Source: Saxidomus purpurata (Eukaryota > Mollusca > Bivalvia > Venerida > Veneridae). From it: a DNA stretch of 64,000 nt. The DNA lies in NCBI GenBank assembly GCA_022818135.1, contig JAFMSR010000016.1, forward strand, positions 2,432,237 through 2,496,236, written 5' to 3'. The notes beneath the pieces were generated by a model. The model made no database searches, was not told where the DNA came from, and was given only the letters and a program-made list of their open reading frames with translations. Shown in pieces: positions 1-12,132 of the stretch (position 1 is the first letter of the stretch; every line of letters begins with the position of its first letter). A program made the position numbers and the translations under genes.

Positions 1-774
1 TGCAACAAGATGGCACGTCAGGACAAGGTCTTTCAAGTAGTATATATTGTATTAAGGATCTCTTTGTTGGTCAAATTGATTGGTAAAATATCGAGATATA
101 CGTAGATATAAAGTTTCAATATTTTCTTTCTTTTTCCAAAATTGCGGGTACCCGGATGTTTGTCACGTGATCCGAGGCAAGTTATTTATCGTATTACGCT
201 CGTTTCCGGACCATACTATTTGAAAGACCTTGGTCAGGATTATTAAATATGATTATATGATACTTTTAATGTACTAGTTGATTAAAGATTATGTACCGCC
301 AGTTGAAAGAAATAAAATTGTTGCTTTTGTTTGTTTTGTTTTTCTTTGTATCCAGATCAAACATAAGTACGACATTATTCTTGTTTCATTAAAATTCAGA
401 GAATTTTGTTTGAGTAATAATTTTGCATATGAGAATCAAGGTTTAAATGTGCTTAAAATGGCGACTGCATGTGTTTACATTATGTTGAATAAACTATCAT
501 GTATGACGTCAGAAACGCATGTTTTTTTGGTTTTCGTTTTTACCCCCATTGTGATGTCCAAAAACCCGACGATTTTTCACAAATCTCCCGTTAATGATTC
601 AACCCTAAACGGCATGTATGTCACTCTGGCACTTTGTAAAAGATGAACAGACATACAATGTATGGAGCTTAAAATGTAAACAAGAGCATAAAACACTCCA
701 CTTAAAAGAAGAAAAGAGGCGTTGCAAATCAACTAATGCTGAATATAATTCAAACATACAATGGAGCAGATATA
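1..774. other. No gene recognised
   Basis: AT-rich sequence without a convincing exon, RNA gene or repeat boundary. A plus-strand open frame at 278-646 has low-complexity hydrophobic composition and no recognisable domain, so it is not called as a gene. Confidence 0.5.
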
Positions 775-1926
775 AACTAGAACTATCACTGAAGGTGATG
801 AATACCCCCGTACACCCCACTGACACAGTATATAAAATTCATGTAATATTTGATGGTTTAATTATTGGACCTGCACAACTTAAGGCTTCTCTGAAGTATA
901 ATTAAATTCTGACCAGCTATTAAAAGATTTTTTTTTGCACAAGATTTTACTATCTCAAGCCCCTGTGACCTTTGACCTAATGACCCGAAACATGGACAAC
1001 GTACAACTAGGCATGATGCTCATTACATCTGGGAAGTATCATTAAATTCTGTCCAGGGGTTTTGGAGATTTAGCGTCCACAAGATTTTACTATCTCCAGC
1101 CACTGTGACCTTGACCTTTAACCTAGTGACTCGAAACATCAACCATGCACAACTAGGCATGGTACTTATCACTTCTGTGATCATTAAATTCTGACCAGGG
1201 ATTTTGGAGATTTAGCGTCCACAAGATTTTACTATCTCCAGCCACTGTGACCTTGACCTTTAACCTAGTGACTCGAAACATCAACCATGCACAACTAGGC
1301 ATGGTACTTATCACTTCTGTGATCATTAAATTCTGACCAGGGATTTTGGAGATTTAGCGTCCACAAGATTTTACTATCCCAAGCCCCTATGACCTTGACC
1401 TTTGACCTAGTGACCTGAAACATAGACCATGCACAACTAGGCATTGTACTTGTCACTTCTTTGAAGTATCATTAAATTCTAACCAGGGGTATTGGAGATT
1501 AAGCATCCACAATCATTTTTCTATCTCGAGCCCCTGTGACCTTGACCTTTGACCTTGTGACCAAAACATTAACCATGCACAACTAGGCATTGTACTTATC
1601 ACTTCTGTGAAGTATCATTAAATTCTGACCAGGGGTATTGGAGATTTAGTGTCCACAAGATTTCATCTACAGACAGACAGACGGACGGACACCCATACAA
1701 AGGTGTTATTAGGTGGTATTTCCATTGTTCTCGAACAATAGAGTGACCACTTAAGTAACAAAAGAATGACCACTTAAGGGACAAAAGACGGAATGAAGAC
1801 AATAGATTTCTATTGTCTTGGGCCACACCTCCTACCACCCAAGGTACCCATCATGCGTGCGGACAGACGGACAGACAAGCTGAATCCAGTATACCTCCCC
1901 TTACACTTTGTGTTTGGGGGATATAA
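775..1926 (+). repeat. Family A tandem-unit element (HINE-like)
   Basis: The 5' end has a small hairpin (ATCAC, five bases, GTGAT) followed by ATACCCCC. The 3' end has a hairpin around ACACTTTGTGT closed by CCCC/GGGG and then GGATATAAAAA. Between them are about six units of roughly 130 bp, each with TGACCTTGACC words, the phrase CATGCACAACTAGGCAT and a motif starting GGAGATTTAGCGTCCACAAG. A GGAC-type microsatellite precedes the 3' end. A second copy lies at 29695-30799. The architecture fits Helentron-associated elements; no protein is encoded. Confidence 0.7.
1692..1855. mobile_element. About 160-bp module inserted in GGAC microsatellite
   Basis: A block with two GACCACTTAAG words and an internal ATTGTTCTCGAACAAT palindrome interrupts the GGAC tract of the family A element. 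A near-identical block lies at 13896-14058 inside a different element family, again within a GGAC tract. A diverged relative with clear terminal repeats is at 26328-26472. Confidence 0.5.
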
Positions 1927-3547
1927 AAAGTAGCCAAGAGCCAAACTGGCTCTAAAGCACTAATTTAAGGGCTTAGCAGAAACTATGGATTAAAACATAC
2001 AGGAAAATGATTAACTAACGCTTTTCTCTGTAAAACAAGACCCTTATGTAAAACACGAGTGCCCCCCTTGATGCAATCATTTTTGTGGAAAAAGTCCACT
2101 TTGCAAGGAACTATTTGGCATACATTCATGACCAACCTCCTCATCAAGTTTCAAGGAGCTAGGCCAAGGCGTTCTTGAGTTATCGTACGGAAACCGTTTT
2201 ACTATTCCGTATAACTGTGACCATGACCTTTGACCTACTGACCTCATAATCAATAGGGGTCATCTGCTGGTCATTACAAACCTCCACATCAAGTTTATAG
2301 ATGCTAGGCAAACCCATTCTCGAATTATTGTCCGGAAACAGTTTTACTATGCTGGGTTACTGTGACCTTGACTTTTGACCTCAAAATCAATAGGGGTCAT
2401 CTGCTGGCCATGACCAATCTCCATATCAATCAGTCATCTTGACTCCTCCCTATCTTAGTAACAGTGCCCTTGACCTTGACCCTTGTGACCTTGGGCCCAA
2501 ATTTTTTTTCGCTACAATTTAAAAACTAATTTTTTTTTTACGTTTTTAGTAACAGTGCCCTTGACCTTGAACCAAGTGACCCCTAATGCAATCCCAAGCT
2601 TCCTCTCTACACAAGCTACCTACACACTGAGTTTGATTGCAATTAGTCACTCCTAACTTGAGTTATTGAGCGGAAACTATTTTTCTATTTTTAGTTACAG
2701 TGACCTTGACCTTGACCCTAGTGACCCCAAATGCAATCCCAAGCAGCGTCTTTACGCAAGCTACCTACAGACCAAGTTTCATTGTAATTGGTCACTCCTA
2801 ACTTGATTTATTGAGCGGAAACCATTTTTCTATTTTTAGTAACTGTGACCTTGACCTTGACCTTGACCCTAGTGACCCCAAATGCAATCCCAAGCAGCGT
2901 CGACACGCAAGCTACCTACAGACCAAGTTTCATTGTAATTGGTCACTCCTAGCTCGAGTTATTGAGCGGAAACTGTTTTTCTATTTTTAGTAACAGTGAC
3001 CTTGACCTTGACCCTAGTGACCCCAAATGCAATCCCAAGCGGCGTCTCCACGCAAGCTACCTACACACCAAGTTTCATTGCAATTGGTCACTCCTAACTA
3101 AAGTTATCCAACGGAAACCAATGTTTCCCAACATACGACATCGCCATTCTAATAAGTAGGTTTTTTTCAAAAAACCTGCTTAATAACCATACATTCCTAT
3201 CCATTGTATTTTTCTGATTAGTGGCTACCACTTTGCTCTAAAGCAAAGTAGAGTAAATGACCACTGTACACACCCTTACCCTATAACTGACCGGACAGAC
3301 TGACAAACCGACATCTGCAAAACAATATACTAATATAAGGATGAAAGCAAATATTCTAATATTTGTAATACTTCTGTATATTCGAATGCAAATTTCGTGT
3401 TCGAATATTTGCATATTTGATTATTTCTAAAACATCAGTTTCATTCAAGATTTATTTATTACTTAATCAATCGTAAGAAACCTCTCCGGTCATATATACA
3501 TGTTCTATACAGACCTGTTTTCAATTAAAGTAATCATGTATTAGCCT

Positions 3548-4459
3548 GCTAGAGCTATCACTAAATGTGATTAATACCCCCGAAAGACTGCTTTATAAAC
3601 TGAGGATTGTAGTAACAGAATACCTTGCAAACAAACTAAAAAGAGATATTGTTCTTGGCAATAGCTCTGTTATTTGTCAAGATAGAGTTATGGCTCTTGT
3701 ACACTAGACTTCCTCTCAATGTGCTTGACCATTGTATGAAGTTGTAGTGAATTCCAACCAATAGTTTTCGAATTATGCTCCGGAACAAAAAGTTACAAAG
3801 GGCAATATCTCTGAAATGAGTCAAGATAGAGTTATTGTTCTTTTGCACTGCACTTCCTCTCATTGTACTTGACCATTGTATGAAGTTGTATTGAATTCCA
3901 ACTAGTAGTTTTCGAATAATGCTCCGGACAAGGAAAAGTAACAAAGGGCAATAACTCTGTAATTAGTCAAGAAAGAGTTATGGTTTCTATGCATTGCACT
4001 TCCTCTCAATGTACTTGACCATTGTATGAAGTTGTATTGAATTCCAACCAGTAGTTTTCAAGTTGTGCTCCGGACAAGGAAAAGTAACAAAGGGCAATAA
4101 CTCTGTAAATACTCAAGATAGAGTTATGGTTCTTGTGCACTACACTCCCTCTGATTGTGCTTGATCATTGTATGAAGTTGTATTGAATTCCAACCAGTAG
4201 TTTTCAAGTTATGCACTGGACAAAGAAAACTAACAAATGGCAATAACTCTGTAATTAGTCAAGATGGAGTTATAGTTCTTGTGCACTGCCCTTCCTCTCA
4301 ATGTGCTTGACCATTGTATGAAACTGTATTGAATTCCAACTAGGAGTTTTCAAGTCATGCTCCGGACAAGGAAAATGCAACAGACCGCACGACCGACCGA
4401 CCGACCGACCACCAGGTGACTCCTATATACCCACCCTAAACTTCGTTTCGGGGGTATAA
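3548..4459 (+). repeat. Family B tandem-unit element, complete
   Basis: The 5' hairpin ATCAC-TAAAT-GTGAT is followed by ATACCCCCGAAA; the 3' end reads TTTCGGGGGTAT, giving a perfect 12-bp subterminal inverted repeat. About six internal units of roughly 130 bp carry CACTTCCTCTCAATGTGCTT and the phrase CAAAGGGCAATAACTCTGTA. A CCGA tetranucleotide run precedes the 3' end. Non-coding. It is nested in the hAT-like element. Confidence 0.75.
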
Positions 4460-4701
4460 TTAGCTATTTATCTCTAGTAACTGCAAAGATAGTCGACTGC
4501 ATTTTACATTTGTTAATTACACAATCGCTGAGTGTGTTCAAGTATTTTTTTTGAAAGAGAAAATAACATTTTGTATATCACATAAAGTTAACACGTACTG
4601 AAATAATTTTATTCGTAAAAGATCGACCGCAAAAAGATGTTTTACGAGACTTCAAATATTTTTTCACAGCTTACCTTCTATATCTACGGATAATTTAAAG
4701 T

Positions 4702-4931
4702 AACAAGAGGGCCATGATGGCCCTGTATCGCTCACCTGTCTACCATTGGCAAAAATAAAAGGTTATTAATAGCAGAAAGGATCAATTTTTACCTTTGGCT
4801 AATGATATCCTCTTAATAAGCTTACGTAAAATCAAAAGATCCCACCCCCCCCCGCCCCTGGTCATGATTTGAACAATCTTGGTAGAGAGTCAATTATTGC
4901 CACATGCTGAATATCTAAGCTCTAGGCCTCA
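4702..4931 (+). repeat. Family C 5' end fragment
   Basis: AACAAG is followed by the 7-bp-stem hairpin AGGGCCATGATGGCCCT and then CGCTCACCT, the signature start of family C. Only part of one internal unit follows before the minisatellite starts at 4932. Confidence 0.65.
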
Positions 4932-5145
4932 TTTTTTTGCTGTCTGATCATGATCTGCACTGTTGGCTATTCATTGTTTTGCTGTCTGATCATAATCTGC
5001 ACTGTAAGCTATTCATTATTTTTCTGTCTGATCATGATCTGCACTGTAAGCTATTCATTATTTTGCTGTCTGATCATGACCTGCACTGTGAGCTTTTCAA
5101 TTTTTTCCTGTCTGATCATGATCTGCACTGTGAGCTGTTCATTTT
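4932..5145 (+). repeat. 42-bp minisatellite, about five units
   Basis: Each unit contains CTGTCTGATCATGATCTGCA followed by CTGT, a short variable part and GCTATTCATT with a T-run. Open frames across it are translations of the repeat, not genes. The same unit forms the array at 63598-64000. Confidence 0.85.
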
Positions 5146-5420
5146 TTTAACAATTTATGGTACTTTCCAAAGTGATAGATGGAAGAGTAAGAGCTTATTC
5201 TTTTATGAAAGAAAAACATGCAAAGGCATATTTGTCATTGATAAATCTGTAATCTTCTTATATGTTTTGTATATATCAAATATTGATTTAATTTTATATA
5301 TGAACTTTCTTGTGATGTGAATGTAAAAATTACAACTACATTTAAACATGGAAGTTCAACTAGGGGTCAAGAACATGTATTGCATCATCGCTATTTAAAA
5401 CTTTATAAGTGCCAATTTTA

Positions 5421-5751
5421 GGCCAGAGTTTTTATATTGCTTGGTTTATGGGAAGTTTTCTAAAATGTTGAGTATGAAGGACTTTTCCTACTGTATTGAA
5501 CAGAGCACATATTGAACATCAGTCTACTGCACCTGTCAATAATCGTCATTTTCGAACAAAATAAACACTTTAAAATAATTACTTTCAATTATATATCCCT
5601 ACTATTCTGACACTTCATTAACTAGTCTGTGAAGTCGGAACAGCGGAAATAATACAAATAAAATGTCAGTTCATAATGTCATTGTTATTCTACCTTTTCA
5701 AAAAATAGGACAGGCAGTCGCATAAACCAAGAGATATAAAAACTCTGGCCT
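5421..5751. mobile_element. PIF/Harbinger-like MITE, 331 bp
   Basis: Terminal inverted repeats of 30 bp match at 28 positions; the left begins GGCCAGAGTTTTTATAT and the right ends with its complement. Direct TTA trinucleotides flank it (5418-5420, 5752-5754), the target duplication typical of PIF/Harbinger. No coding capacity. Confidence 0.75.
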
Positions 5752-5873
5752 TACCATAGAGAGATCCAAGATGTGTACTGATTACAAGACAAATGTCATT
5801 TATCAATCTTTTGGTGTTAAAATACTGCAATAAAATTAGCAAATGAGGTGTTCAATAAACAACACACTATTAA

Positions 5874-7585
5874 AACTAGAAATCAACCTTTCTGACAAAT
5901 TTCAAGGATATCTGGGCTGAAAATGTAACATCTAGAGTGTTAACAAGGTTTTTCCATAATTGGGGTGTGACCTAGTTTTTGACCCCAGATGACCCATATT
6001 CAAACTTGTGCTAGAAATCATCTAAACAACCTTTCTGACAAATTTCCAGGATATTTGGGCTGAAAATGTTACCTCTAGAGTGTTAACAAGGTTTTTCCAT
6101 ATTAGGGCTGTGTGACCTAGTTTTTGACCCCAGGTGACCCATATTAAAACTTGAGTTAGAAATCAACCAAACAACCTTTCTGACAAATTGCCAGGATATT
6201 TGGACTGAAACAGTAGCCTCTAGAGCCTTAACAAGATTTTTCTATTTTTGGGTCATGTGACCTAGTTTTTCATCCGAGATGACCCATATTCGAACTCGTC
6301 CGAGTAATTACTGGGACAAACATCCTGACCAAGTTTCGTGACAATTGAGGAAACAAGAGCTGTCAGTAGGACAGCGTGCTCGACTTTTTTAGTGCTTGCC
6401 AATAAAACAAAACTTTGACAGTTAAGGGCACACAAGACTTTAACTAGGAATTTATAAGTACAAATCAAGAAGAGTTATCTTCTTTTGCTTACAGATAGGT
6501 CTTATGATGGTACGTAAGTACTCCAACTTTCAAAGTAATATCTCAAATGGTTAAGTTAACAAGTGGACAAGAATGAAAATTTTAACTGAGTTTCTAAGTC
6601 AAAAAGGGCCATAATTCAAATAAAATCCTTGACAGAATTACCTTCTCCTGCCCATGTTTGGGAATCATGATGGTAAACAAGTATTCCAACTTTCAAATTA
6701 ATATCTCAAACAGTTCAGTCAAAAAGTGGACTGGTACGAAAAACTTAACCAAGATTCTAAGTCGATAAAAGGCCTTAATTTTTAAAACAAATCCCTGACA
6801 GAGTTACCTTCTCTTGCGTACAGATGGGGGTAATGATGTGAAATAGCATTAAAAGTTTCAGAGCAATATCTCAAAGGGTTAAGGTAATAAGTGGATTTTA
6901 CCCATATTCAATGTATTTTCTAAGTCAAAAAGGGGCACAATTCTGTCAAAAACCTTGACAGAGTTATGTCCTCTTGTCTGTTGATGAAGGTCGTGATGGT
7001 AAACAAGTATGGTTAGTTTCAAAGCAATACCTCCAATGGTTTTGAAATAAAGTGAGGTGGTACGAAAAACTTAACCAAGCTCAATACACTTTCTAGAAAA
7101 AAGGGCCATAATTCTGTCAAAAACCTTGACAGAGTTATGTACTCTTGTCTGTAGATGGAGGTTATGATGGTAAACAAGTATGGTAAGTTTCAAAGCCATA
7201 CCTCTAATACTTCTGAAATAAAGTGAGGTGGTACGAAAAACTTAACCAAGCTCAAAACACTTTCTAAGTAAAAAAAGGGCCATAATTCTGTCAAAACCTT
7301 GACAGACTTATGTACTCTTGTCTGTAGATGGAGGTTATGATGGTAAACAAGTATGGTAAGTTTCAAAGCCATACCTCTAATACTTTTGAAATAAAGTGGG
7401 GTGGTACGAAAAACTTAACCAAGGTGTGACGCCAACGCCGACGCCGGGGCGAGTAGGATAGCTCCCCTTTTCATAGAAAAGTCGAGCTAAAAATGTGACC
7501 ACTAGAGCGTTAACGTACTAAATGTGGACAGACGACGGACATTCATCGATCCTAATAGCTCACCCTGAGCCAGCTCAGGTGAGCG
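5874..7585 (+). repeat. Family C' element, interrupted
   Basis: About three units of 150 bp with TGACCTAGTTTTTGACCC, GATGACCCATATTCGAACT and CAACCTTTCTGACAAATT. The 3' end at 7493-7585 has the hairpin CCTGAG-CCAG-CTCAGG and GGTGAGC. The family E element 6352-7492 is inserted at the GAGG/AAAATGTGACC point that is continuous in the copies at 39960 and 50872. The 5' end is truncated. Confidence 0.7.
6352..7492 (+). repeat. Family E tandem-unit element, complete
   Basis: It begins AACAAGAGCTGTC-AGTAG-GACAGC (hairpin) then GCTCGACTTTT, and ends AAAAGTCGAGCTAAAAA, so the subterminal inverted repeat GCTCGACTTTT/AAAAGTCGAGC is perfect. About six internal units of roughly 170 bp contain GGGCCATAATTCTGTCAAA and ATGATGGTAAACAAGTAT. 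The 3' part has GACGCCGACGCCGG-type triplet runs. Confidence 0.75.
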
Positions 7586-8060
7586 AAAAAGGTAAACAGT
7601 TAAATTTTCGTTCCGATAATTGTCCGCATTCGTGCTTTAAAAATTTTGCCAAAACAATCAACACGTGTTCATTACCCTTGACGAGCCTGTCGGGAAATGC
7701 GACAGATATCAGTCAAGAGTGCGAAATGATAATTTTCCAGTGTGAAAAAATTCTTAATCAATTTATCACCAGGTTTTATTGGAAACTCGACATTCTCCTT
7801 TTTTTGTATCTATTGTTTTAGAATTTCAGCCTAAACAGAAAACAAAGCTCGGCCATTAATGAATGCAAATAACGTATAGCATTCAAACGCACAACTTGTG
7901 CAGTTAAATAAGTTATTTCAAACATGTAAAATTCGGATACAAAGCATATGGAATTTGCATTCGAATATATCTGAATGTGCTATATGAATATTCAAATACT
8001 GATTTTGGTATTTGTTCCCATCCTTACAATATACCCCTCCTTTGAAGAGGGGGGTAAAAA

Positions 8061-8504
8061 CTAGAGCTATCACTGGAAGTGATCAATACCCATGCTTATG
8101 CGCTGATCACTGTGGCACTTAAGGACTCTATATTACTGCATTAGTATTATAGTACTCCATAATATATAGAATTATTGTAATGCGGTAAATAGCACTATAT
8201 TTAAAGATTTTCCTATTTGTTAATAGCCACTCTTCATGTGAAATAGACCGTAGCCATTTCTTGTTGTTTGGAACAGACAATGAAAGAATGCTACAGTCAG
8301 CAAGTTAAATTGTGACATTCTAACCACTTGTTCATGAAAAGACATGTAGTTTTATTTGAGATGGGAGGGGACTGAAGGACAAACGGGACTGGACTAGATG
8401 GAACAGGACAATGTGCGATTCCTATAATTATAGTCCCACTTTACTACGTAAAGCAGGAATATAATTATGTTTCTGTGATCTAAGAGATCTCTTACAGGAG
8501 TTGA
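8061..8504. other. No gene recognised; element 5' fragment at its start
   Basis: A solo family A/B-like 5' end (CTAGAGCTATCACTGGAAGT, then GATCAATACCC) occupies about 8058-8115. The remainder is unique AT-rich sequence. Confidence 0.5.
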
Positions 8505-9133
8505 AACTAGAACTGTCACAAGAGTGACGAATTATACCCCCACAATACAGCTTTGTCACAGAAGTATGGCAACCATAAGAAAGGAATGGCCACAAGGACA
8601 TAGAGTTGAGTTATTATACAATAACTTGTGTAAATGAGACCTTGACCTTTGACCTACTGACCCCAAAGTCGAACTTGACCTGTATTTCATGATGTTACAG
8701 CTGTGTACCGAAAATTATTTAAATCGGTCAAGCCTTTCATGAGTTATCATCCGGAAACTGTTTTACATTACAGTTCAGTCACTGTGACCTTGACCTTTGA
8801 CCTACTGACCCCAAAGTCGAACTTGACCTGTATTTCATAAAAATGCACATGTGTACCAAAAATTATTTAAATTGGTCAAGCCTTTCATGAGTTATCATCC
8901 GGAAACTGTTTTACAGTTCAGAGTCACTGTGACCTTGACCTTTGACCTACTGACCCCAAAGTTGAACTTGACCTGTATTTCATGAAGTTGCACGTGTGTA
9001 CCAAAAATTATTCAAAAGGGTAAAGTTGTTCATGAGTTAACATCCGGAAACCATGCAAAGCAACAGACCGACCGACAAACCGACAAGCACTCCTATATAC
9101 CCTCCCCCAAACTTTGTTTTGTGGGGGTATAAT
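8505..9133 (+). repeat. Family A' tandem-unit element, complete
   Basis: A 5' hairpin GTCAC-AAGA-GTGAC is followed by TTATACCCCCACAA; the 3' end carries the exact complement TTGTGGGGGTATAA (14 bp). Three internal units of about 145 bp contain GTGACCTTGACCTTTGACCT, and CATGAGTTATCATCCGGAAA. A CCGA run precedes the 3' hairpin. Confidence 0.75.
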
Positions 9134-9308
9134 AATCACAAGTTTTGTTTTTAAATCTCTTCATGCAAGCTTAAAGAAATGGCTTTTAAAAGTTTGTCAA
9201 ACACGCAAGGAGACATAATTCTTCTTTTCTTTGCATTTTTTATGCTAGATATATATTGTAACTAAGTGTACCTAATTAATAATTCCTCAACTGAAGTAAA
9301 TGTGGAGA

Positions 9309-9372
9309 CACCTAGGTGCACTGGTAGCATGTTTGCCTCAGGATCCTGGGTTCCATCCCACCAGTGCCAAGT
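9309..9372 (+). repeat. tRNA-like SINE head
   Basis: A box-like TGGTAGCATG, B box-like GGGTTCCATCCC and GCACTGG/CCAGTGC ends that could pair suggest a tRNA-derived SINE 5' region. The related sequence at 11589-11660 has intervening bases that differ, so this is a repeat rather than a functional tRNA. Confidence 0.5.
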
Positions 9373-9400
9373 AGTGGTGGTGACCTTAGGCAAGACATTA

Positions 9401-9401
<1 letters not shown>

Positions 9402-9436
<35 letters not shown>

Positions 9437-9462
9437 GTCTGTCTCTGTCTCTGTCTCTCTGA
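9402..9462 (+). repeat. (CTGT)n microsatellite
   Basis: An uninterrupted CTGT run grades into CTCTGT. It directly follows the SINE-like sequence and may be its simple tail. Confidence 0.9.
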
Positions 9463-9514
9463 GATTGATTCTGTCTGGAGATAGTCTTCCGAGCAATTGT
9501 AACAAACATAATTT

Positions 9515-10357
9515 GAACAAACTTTGAAGAGGTCTACTAGACAATGCTACATGCCACATATCTAAGCTCTAGGCCTTGTGGTTTCAGAGAAAAAGATTTT
9601 TAAAGTTTTCCCTATATAAGCCTATGTAAAACTAAGTGACCCCCTGTGCGGGGTTAATTTTTACCCGGGCGTCATAGTTTGAACAATCTTGGCAGAGGTC
9701 CACTAGCCTATGCTACATGCCAAATATCTAAGCTCTAGGCCTTGTGGTTTCAAAGAAGAAGATTTTTTAAGTTTTTACTATATAAGCCTATGTAAAACTA
9801 AGTGACCCCCTGTGCGGGGTCAATTTTGATCCAAGGGTCATAATTTGAACAATCTTGGTAGAGGTCCACTAGCCAATGCTACATGCTAAATATCTAAGCT
9901 CTAGGCCTTGTGGTTTCAAAGAAGAAGATTTTTAAAGCTTTTACTATATATTCCTATGCAAAACTAAGTGACCACCCCCATGGGGTCAATATTGACCTGG
10001 GGGTCATAATTTGAACAATCTTGGTAGAGGTCCACTAGACAATGCTACATGCCAAATATCTAAGCTTTAGGCCTTGTGCTTTCAGAGAAGAAGATTTTAA
10101 AAGTTTTGCCTATATTTTCCTATGCAAAAACTAAGTGCCCACCCGTGCGGGGTCAATTTTGGCAACCAGAGTTCTGCATGGAATGGAATTCTTTGAACAA
10201 TTTTGGAAAAGCTTCATGCAAGGAACATTCCTGCATAGTTTTATCACTATTGGCCTAAAGGTTTCAGAGGAGATGTCATTTGAATCAAAACGTTGACGGA
10301 CGACGGACAATCATCGATCAGAAAAGCTCACCCTGGCGTAGCTAGGTGAGCTAAAAA
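9515..10357 (+). repeat. Family C element, 3' portion
   Basis: About four units of 165 bp with TTGAACAATCTTGGTAGAGG, TGCTACATGCCAAATATCTA and GGGTCAATTTTGACC. A terminal block (GAGTTCTGCATGGAATGGAA), GACGGACGACGGACAATCAT and a 3' hairpin close it with GGTGAGCTAAAAA. It ends six bases from the splice donor of the Ig exon 10363-10671. Confidence 0.75.
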
Positions 10358-10362
10358 CTTAC

Positions 10363-10671
10363 AATTTAAATTAAGTGTCGCAGTGTCTGTGACAGGAGAC
10401 TGTGATACAGTGTTTGAGACTAAACATGTGATGACATCACCATTCATGTACCGTGTTGGTGTCAGCACAAGTTGTTGAGATCTCACCACACCATTATTGT
10501 CTCCTGTTGAGGTTGTATATTGGCGATTGCTTGTAATTATATCAGAACCATTCTTCCATGTGATGTCAGAGGCTGGGTTAGAGGATCCTGTTGTACATGT
10601 CAATGTTAATGTGGCAGTTCCTGTAGCAGTCATAACTTTGTTACCATTTATACTTGTTGTAGAAGCCGGCA
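10363..10671 (-). CDS. Immunoglobulin-domain exon (fourth Ig domain seen)
   Basis: This 309-bp exon encodes one Ig-type domain of 103 codons. The canonical fold residues are visible: Cys25 (in LTCTTG), Trp38 (DITWKNG) and Cys82 (VITCLVSN), with 56 residues between the cysteines. The acceptor is TTTCAG and the donor GTAAGT. Both boundaries are phase 1, the usual class for extracellular Ig exons. The domain is rich in Thr and Ser. It is the most 3' visible exon of a minus-strand gene whose other exons are at 14497, 22653, 28070, 31050 and 48151. The protein is probably extracellular or membrane-anchored; no transmembrane segment is visible here. A family name cannot be assigned. Confidence 0.85.
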
Positions 10672-12132
10672 CTGAAACTATTCAACATAAATATAAATGT
10701 TATTTGCAGTGCATCTATAGTAAATAGAAACTTTTAAATATCTTTGAACAATATTTCAATGAAATCAAAACATCACAGGGCCAGTGTGCATCAACCAAAC
10801 TGTTACATGATTGCTTGTGTTAAACACAACACTTTAGATTTTAGTATTTCTTGTTACAGTATTTTAGTTTTGAACCACCATGATCAAAATTCTATATAGA
10901 TCATGTAAACACTTATTGGTAGCTTCTCACAAAGTTTCTGAAATTCAAGCGAAAAATATGACTTCCAGAATTTCAACAAGTTAAACTATGATTTTATATA
11001 GTGACCTAATAGTCAGCATTCTTTTGAGATCATGTAGAAACTAAAAGATACCTTCTGATTAAGTTTCAAATGAACAATGAAACAATGTTGAGCTTCAACT
11101 AGCTTTTGCTAGCCTACAGCATGCATCATAGTTTTTACACAAAATGACAGTTTCTATTTTCACACTGAATATTAAATCAGATAAAGTTTAAGCTCATGAA
11201 AGCCAACAAGAAACCTGACCTATACTTCTCTGTATCATTAACTTTTAACTGTTAACAACCAAAGACATAGGACTAGTGGGATCAACATGAAAACAAACAC
11301 ATAATTTATTTCATAACTTTGTATAAAATCAAGTGAACAAACAAAAGTTTGAATAATGACACATGGTCATACTTAACTGTGCACCTACTGCCAGCTCATG
11401 TGAAGTCTAGCCGAACTGTACAATTTTTGGTTTTTCAATAATACTTTAGAGACATACACCTGGTCAAAAATGGAAAATTCTAACTAAATGATGAACCAGC
11501 AATGTTTGTACAATACAAACGCCCCCCACCACCACCCCAGAAAACTTCAACGGAAGAAACTACTTTCATAACATCAGCTTGTTGAGCGACAGTAGCACTG
11601 TGGTAGCATGTTCGCCTCAGGATCAGAGAGTCCATGGTTCGATCCCCACCAGTGCCACGGCAGTTGTGTATATGTTGTTGGATAATTTAGAGGAAACATT
11701 TTGGCAACATCACTGTCACCTCAACCTTTACTTGCTGACCTTAAAATCAATAGGGTTGATCTACTCATCATAAATTATAACCCCAATAAGTTTGCAGACC
11801 TTTGGTCAAAGCATTGTTCAGTTATTGAGCAAAAGTGTTTTTTTTAAATGCAATGTCACTGTGACCTTGACCTTTAAAATGAATAGGGTCCATCTATGTC
11901 CCTACCAAGTTTGAGATCTATAGGTCGGAGCCTTGAACTAAATTGATGCCTCTAACCTATGTTTCATTAATCATTATACCAAGTCAAATTAAGATCAACC
12001 ACTAGGTATGAAAGTTTATGAAGGAGTCTCATGTCCTTCAAAATTGCCATAACACAAAAAATATGTTCAAATTACTTATTCTGGTATTATCCCCATGATA
12101 ACATTATAGCTAATTACCCAACGGAGTCTAGA
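10672..12132. other. Intron of the Ig gene, mostly unique
   Basis: AT-rich, no further exon recognised. A tRNA-like SINE head lies at 11589-11660. Degraded GTGACCTTGACC-type repeat units occur around 11710-11940. Confidence 0.6.
11589..11660 (+). repeat. tRNA-like SINE head
   Basis: GTGGTAGCATGTTCGCC resembles an A box and GGTTCGATCCCC is a good B box. GCACT near the start can pair with AGTGC near the end. Related to 9309-9372. Confidence 0.55.

Larger units (their letters stand above)
3331..8026. mobile_element. hAT-like DNA transposon, non-autonomous, 4.7 kb
   Basis: The left end carries AAGGATGAAAGCAAATA and the right end is its imperfect reverse complement (AAGGATGGGAACAAATA). An 8-bp direct duplication CAATATAC flanks it (3323-3330 and 8027-8034), matching the hAT superfamily hallmark. 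The left end has five extra bases before AGGATG. The interior holds other repeats (3548-4459, 4702-5145, 5421-5751, 5874-7585) and no transposase-like frame. Another copy of one end is at 37079-37275. Confidence 0.7.
2034..8060 (+). repeat. Family D tandem-unit element, split by a large insertion
   Basis: The 5' end (2034, AACAAGAC then GTGCCCCCC) and about 1.3 kb of tandem units (TGACCTTGACC words, ATCCCAAGC, ATTGGTCACTCCTA) run to 3330. The element's 3' hairpin (CCCCTCCTTTGAAGAGGGG, then TAAAAA) appears only at 8034-8060. The hAT-like element at 3331-8026 separates the halves. A second family D copy at 13175-14194 shows the uninterrupted order at this junction. Confidence 0.65.

Noticed and set aside
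278..646. 122-codon plus-strand open frame
   Set aside because: Phe/Val-rich composition typical of AT-rich DNA, no domain, no splice or start context, and part of it overlaps sequence that looks repetitive.
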